Part shown: piece after piece, positions 61,285 to 64,000 of the stretch
Layout: the number at the start of each line of letters is the position of its first letter
How positions within the stretch are numbered: position 1 is the first letter of the stretch
Source of the DNA: an uncultured Prevotellaceae bacterium
GTDB lineage: Bacteria; Bacteroidota; Bacteroidia; Bacteroidales; Bacteroidaceae
DNA: 64,000 nucleotides
NCBI GenBank assembly: GCA_900314715.1
Contig: OMWI01000010.1
Location: forward strand, 54,263-118,262
Direction: 5' to 3'
Program-made: the position numbers and the translations under genes
The notes under the pieces: model-generated
Told to the model about the DNA's origin: nothing
The model's database searches: none
Seen by the model: the letters and a program-made list of their open reading frames with translations, nothing else

Positions 61285-63225
61285 TTACTCTTCTTTAACT
61301 CTCAAGGTTTTCTCCACCTCATCCAGATTCTTCGGAGCATCAATGATGACACCATCAGCACCTACAAGCACATATTCTGGCAACGAACAAAGACCGAACT
61401 TTTGCATGATAGGCGAATTCCAATCATCTGGTGCAAGCAAGTTAACCCAATCCATTTGGTTCTTCTCCACACACTCTCTCCAGTTCTTAGGATATTGATA
61501 GATGGCGATACTTACTATTTGCAAGTCGGGATATTGCTCGTGTATCTCGCGAAGTCGTTTGAGTTGTTTGGTGGAATATATACTGAGATTCCAGAAATGC
61601 AACAATGTTTTCTTCCCTGTTGTGTATTGGCGCAAGTGATGCAATACGTTTTCACTATCTTGCAACTCAGCATCAGGACAGGGTTTTCCTGCTATGCGTT
61701 TCTCCAGTCCTTCCGCATATTGGCGCACGGGATTCATCAAAGGATGATTGTAATATGCATAGCTCTCATTCAAGTAAGGACGGAGTTCGTCAAGCGACAA
61801 TTCACTAAAGATGCTGTAAAGTGCATCAGCGGAGAGTATATTGTCTCGATTGTTACGTATAATTTGCATGATGGAATCCACTTCTCCTTTTGCTCTCAAG
61901 TCTAATACATGTTGCATGCTATCGGCAATCAGTTTGTTTTGTCTGCTACCAGTCACGGTTCCTTTCATCAAGTCAATCTCCACTTCTTTGCAATCAGCCG
62001 TGAAAAAGGCTTGCTTTTCGGGTTGGCAACCAGAAGTATATAATAGCACCAATTCTTCTTTCGGCAAGGTAAGCGTAAATCCAAAACGACCGTCTTTCAC
62101 GGGATATTTGTCAATATGCTCCATTTGTGGATAACGAATCAATTCCACTTTTGTAGCATCAATAGGTGCTCGTCCATTCACTTTCAATGTCACGGGACTT
62201 CCAGCATTGAGCATCATCGTCTTGAATTGCACATTTTTAGATATTTGTCCCGTTCCTATAGTTCCACTATCTACGTGTCCTTGGTCGGGGATACTATCTG
62301 TTGGTTGATAAATTTGACTCTTTTTATAAAATGTATAGCAAGTATATCCCAACAATCGTTTCAACCCGTCATTATCCGTATCATCTATCAGAGGTTGGAT
62401 GCAATTGAGTAATTCGTAGTATTGTTCCTTGGTAAGCGTATTGGGATAGTTGTTGCTCAACTTATGCAACACCACTCCTGCGGCATTACGACCATTCCAT
62501 CCTTGATGCTTAAAGATGTTAGAAGTCGTTTTCACCTTTGCCAACAATTCGGCATACTCCAGTGTTTTCGGAGCGGCAACATCTGGCAAACCCTCGTCGT
62601 GTTCCATTTGGCGAGGAGCCATAAAGGGCGCATGTTTCGGTTTGTATCCGTAAAATTCATATATCTCACCATGATTGAAAATGTTGTTTGTGGTGATGGT
62701 AGAATCATATACCGCCTGTTGCTCCCATGTCATCATAAACACCCTACATCGTTCATCTGGTTCATCAAAGAGGATAATCCTCACGTTCTCATTGGGCTTG
62801 ATGCCTTGATGATAACTTTCACACCAATTGCGTTCCTTACCCGAACAGTTTACTTGAATGCCGTTTATCATCGGGTCGCTATCCTTGGCATCATGATAGT
62901 AAATCTCGCTGGCTTCATCTACATACTCGCTAAAGCCACGAAAGAAGGCATTGAGGTGTGGAGTGAATATTTTGGTAGGATTGGAAACTTGCGTCAAATC
63001 AGTTGTATATACTTCGTTGAAGTAAAACGAACGATTATAGGCTTCTTTTGTATCATCAATATCTGAGCCAAATCCTTTTTTAACATTAAATTCTCCCGAC
63101 TCGCCAAAAGCAGTAAGTAGGTCGTGCATCTTTTGCGAACCCGATTGCGCCATGACGATTGTATGGAAGTCGGGAAACGTAAGGAAGGTAATAAACAATA
63201 ATGTGTATAATGCTCTATTCTTCAT
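61285..63225 (-). CDS. Secreted thioredoxin-fold protein lacking CxxC
   Basis: From MKNRALYTLLFIT the protein is 646 residues with a signal peptide ending VMAQ; an upstream start at 63279 is less likely. The N-terminal ~280 residues are unassigned. A middle region (about 310-400, KVELIRYPQMEHIDKYPV) resembles DUF4369-like beta domains. The last ~140 residues (KTLLHFWNLSIYSTKQLKRLREIHEQ) are a TlpA-like thioredoxin fold in which the CxxC redox site is replaced by SIYS, so it is probably not an oxidoreductase. Its start overlaps the end of the upstream gene by 11 bp. Confidence 0.82.
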   Translation of the reverse strand: MKNRALYTLLFITFLTFPDFHTIVMAQSGSQKMHDLLTAFGESGEFNVKKGFGSDIDDTKEAYNRSFYFNEVYTTDLTQVSNPTKIFTPHLNAFFRGFSEYVDEASEIYYHDAKDSDPMINGIQVNCSGKERNWCESYHQGIKPNENVRIILFDEPDERCRVFMMTWEQQAVYDSTITTNNIFNHGEIYEFYGYKPKHAPFMAPRQMEHDEGLPDVAAPKTLEYAELLAKVKTTSNIFKHQGWNGRNAAGVVLHKLSNNYPNTLTKEQYYELLNCIQPLIDDTDNDGLKRLLGYTCYTFYKKSQIYQPTDSIPDQGHVDSGTIGTGQISKNVQFKTMMLNAGSPVTLKVNGRAPIDATKVELIRYPQMEHIDKYPVKDGRFGFTLTLPKEELVLLYTSGCQPEKQAFFTADCKEVEIDLMKGTVTGSRQNKLIADSMQHVLDLRAKGEVDSIMQIIRNNRDNILSADALYSIFSELSLDELRPYLNESYAYYNHPLMNPVRQYAEGLEKRIAGKPCPDAELQDSENVLHHLRQYTTGKKTLLHFWNLSIYSTKQLKRLREIHEQYPDLQIVSIAIYQYPKNWRECVEKNQMDWVNLLAPDDWNSPIMQKFGLCSLPEYVLVGADGVIIDAPKNLDEVEKTLRVKEE

Positions 63226-63868
63226 AATGGTTGATGTTTTGAGGGTTTGATGTTTGCACCGTCTGTGGTTTCTCGTCACTTACGATGCGATGTATGATGT
63301 ATTGGTCAACGATGCGCTGCAGCCGCTCGTCAGCCTGAATCACTTTGTTGATTCTTTCTATATACAGGCTCTCATCCACATGGGCAAGTTCCTGTTCTAT
63401 CTTGTCGATAAAGTATTCTAAGCTATCAACGTCGGATGGTGTGCTGACAACGGCTTTCTCTGCTATATTATCAGTCATAGCACTTGTGTTTTGCACCTCG
63501 TTTGCCTTCTTCTTGCTGACCACTCGATTCGCCATGATTCTCTCCGCTTTCTTTTCGGTTACAGACGGAAGCGAATTATTAGGTTGAACGGTTTCTGTTT
63601 GATTCGGCAACTCGACAAGATGGGTATCATTCGTTGTAGATGTCTGTTTATCGTTGTTCTTTTCATGCGGCAATACCATGAGCAACGCAAGCGAAATAGA
63701 TGCAGCAATAGCTAAGAATGTAGCCACCGTCTTACCGCGTTTCTTCCTTTTCGGCTCTATCTCTTGCATTACCTTATCGCAAAAGTCGAATGGCACTTTC
63801 GCAGGAGTGCGTCGCTCTTCCATTCTTCTCAATGCCTCGCGAATGTCATTGTCTTTCAGTTCGTTCAT
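63215..63868 (-). CDS. Single-span membrane protein, possible anti-sigma-type regulator
   Basis: This 217-residue protein has a ~45-residue cytoplasmic N-terminus (NDIREALRRMEERR), one membrane span at about 48-66 (TVATFLAIAASISLALLMV) and a charged helical C-terminus with coiled-coil character. The topology resembles Bacteroidota anti-sigma or membrane-anchored regulatory proteins that are encoded next to ECF sigma factors. The gene upstream is outside the window, so this is inference. It is coupled to the thioredoxin-fold gene by an 11-bp overlap. Confidence 0.75.
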   Translation of the reverse strand: MNELKDNDIREALRRMEERRTPAKVPFDFCDKVMQEIEPKRKKRGKTVATFLAIAASISLALLMVLPHEKNNDKQTSTTNDTHLVELPNQTETVQPNNSLPSVTEKKAERIMANRVVSKKKANEVQNTSAMTDNIAEKAVVSTPSDVDSLEYFIDKIEQELAHVDESLYIERINKVIQADERLQRIVDQYIIHRIVSDEKPQTVQTSNPQNINHYEE

Positions 63869-64000
63869 CTCTCTCTTTGTTTAATCATCAACAATAATTT
63901 CTGGTTCATCCGACATTTCGAGTGATATAATGACAAGATAATGAAGAAAACCGCTGAACATTTTGTATATTTGAATAACCACAAACAAATGTACACATAT

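Noticed and set aside
63881-64000. C-terminus of a gene entering from the right edge (reading ends MSDEPEIIVDD)
   Set aside because: Only about 40 codons are visible, they do not resemble a known family, and a TACATTTG promoter-like box at 63986-63993 overlaps them. It could be the end of a sigma-factor gene but cannot be supported.

Overview
The window looks like chromosomal DNA from a Bacteroidota member, most likely Prevotellaceae or a close relative. The reasons are: moderate AT-rich composition; no Shine-Dalgarno pattern; repeated matches to the Bacteroidota promoter (TTTG, 19-21 bases, TAnnTTTG); a serC-serA-DUF1015 arrangement; secreted proteins with short Prevotella-type or T9SS-like C-terminal tails; a TonB receptor; and an M16 peptidase. 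I saw no rRNA, tRNA, CRISPR array or integrase.

Layout. 1-3.5 kb (minus): serC, serA, a HIT protein and a DUF1015 protein cut by the window edge. 3.4-3.9 kb: repeat-rich intergenic DNA. 3.9-7.9 kb (minus): a BadF/BcrA-type sugar kinase, a secreted modular protein and a GH5 glycosidase. 8.0-20.9 kb (plus): a tight four-gene unit of an MscS-type channel, a RICIN+GH128 protein, a 1,885-residue enzyme with an unassigned helical domain plus GH43, and a CotH-kinase protein with a lamin-tail domain. 20.9-23.8 kb: citrate synthase, a low-molecular-weight phosphatase and a PrsW-type membrane protease. 23.8-31.3 kb (minus): a type I restriction-modification operon (hsdM, hsdS, an extra gene, hsdR). The extra gene is a REP-type HUH transposase relative with a DprA-like C-terminal domain. 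REP-like palindromes and a 321-bp tandem duplication surround it. 31.3-33.2 kb: a small conserved-type gene and an AAA ATPase, each preceded by periodic repeats. 33.2-46.7 kb (minus): a nine-gene, closely spaced unit. 46.9-64 kb: a TonB receptor, a second CotH protein, a zinc-ribbon lipoprotein with a U32 peptidase, metA, pyk, a TraB/GumN protein, an M16 peptidase, a thioredoxin-fold protein and a membrane-anchored regulator-like protein.

The best candidate for an undescribed system is 38.2-46.7 kb. Six consecutive genes encode a vWA-like lipoprotein, a four-helix membrane protein, a tubulin/FtsZ-like GTPase, a 1,157-residue protein with an Hsp70/actin-like ATPase domain, a coiled-coil protein and a zinc-ribbon membrane protein. 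They are followed without a visible break by a heterodimeric ABC exporter and a MATE exporter. An actin-fold ATPase and a tubulin-fold GTPase next to an envelope-anchored vWA protein suggests an envelope-associated NTP-driven machine. Its function cannot be read from the sequence.

The second candidate is the transposase/DprA-like gene inside the restriction operon. Its stop codon overlaps the hsdR start (ATGA), and REP-like palindromes lie both in its own linker and in the intergenic DNA. The carbohydrate genes (GH5, GH128, GH43, the helical domain, CotH, the sugar kinase) form a glycan-related region without a SusC/SusD pair.
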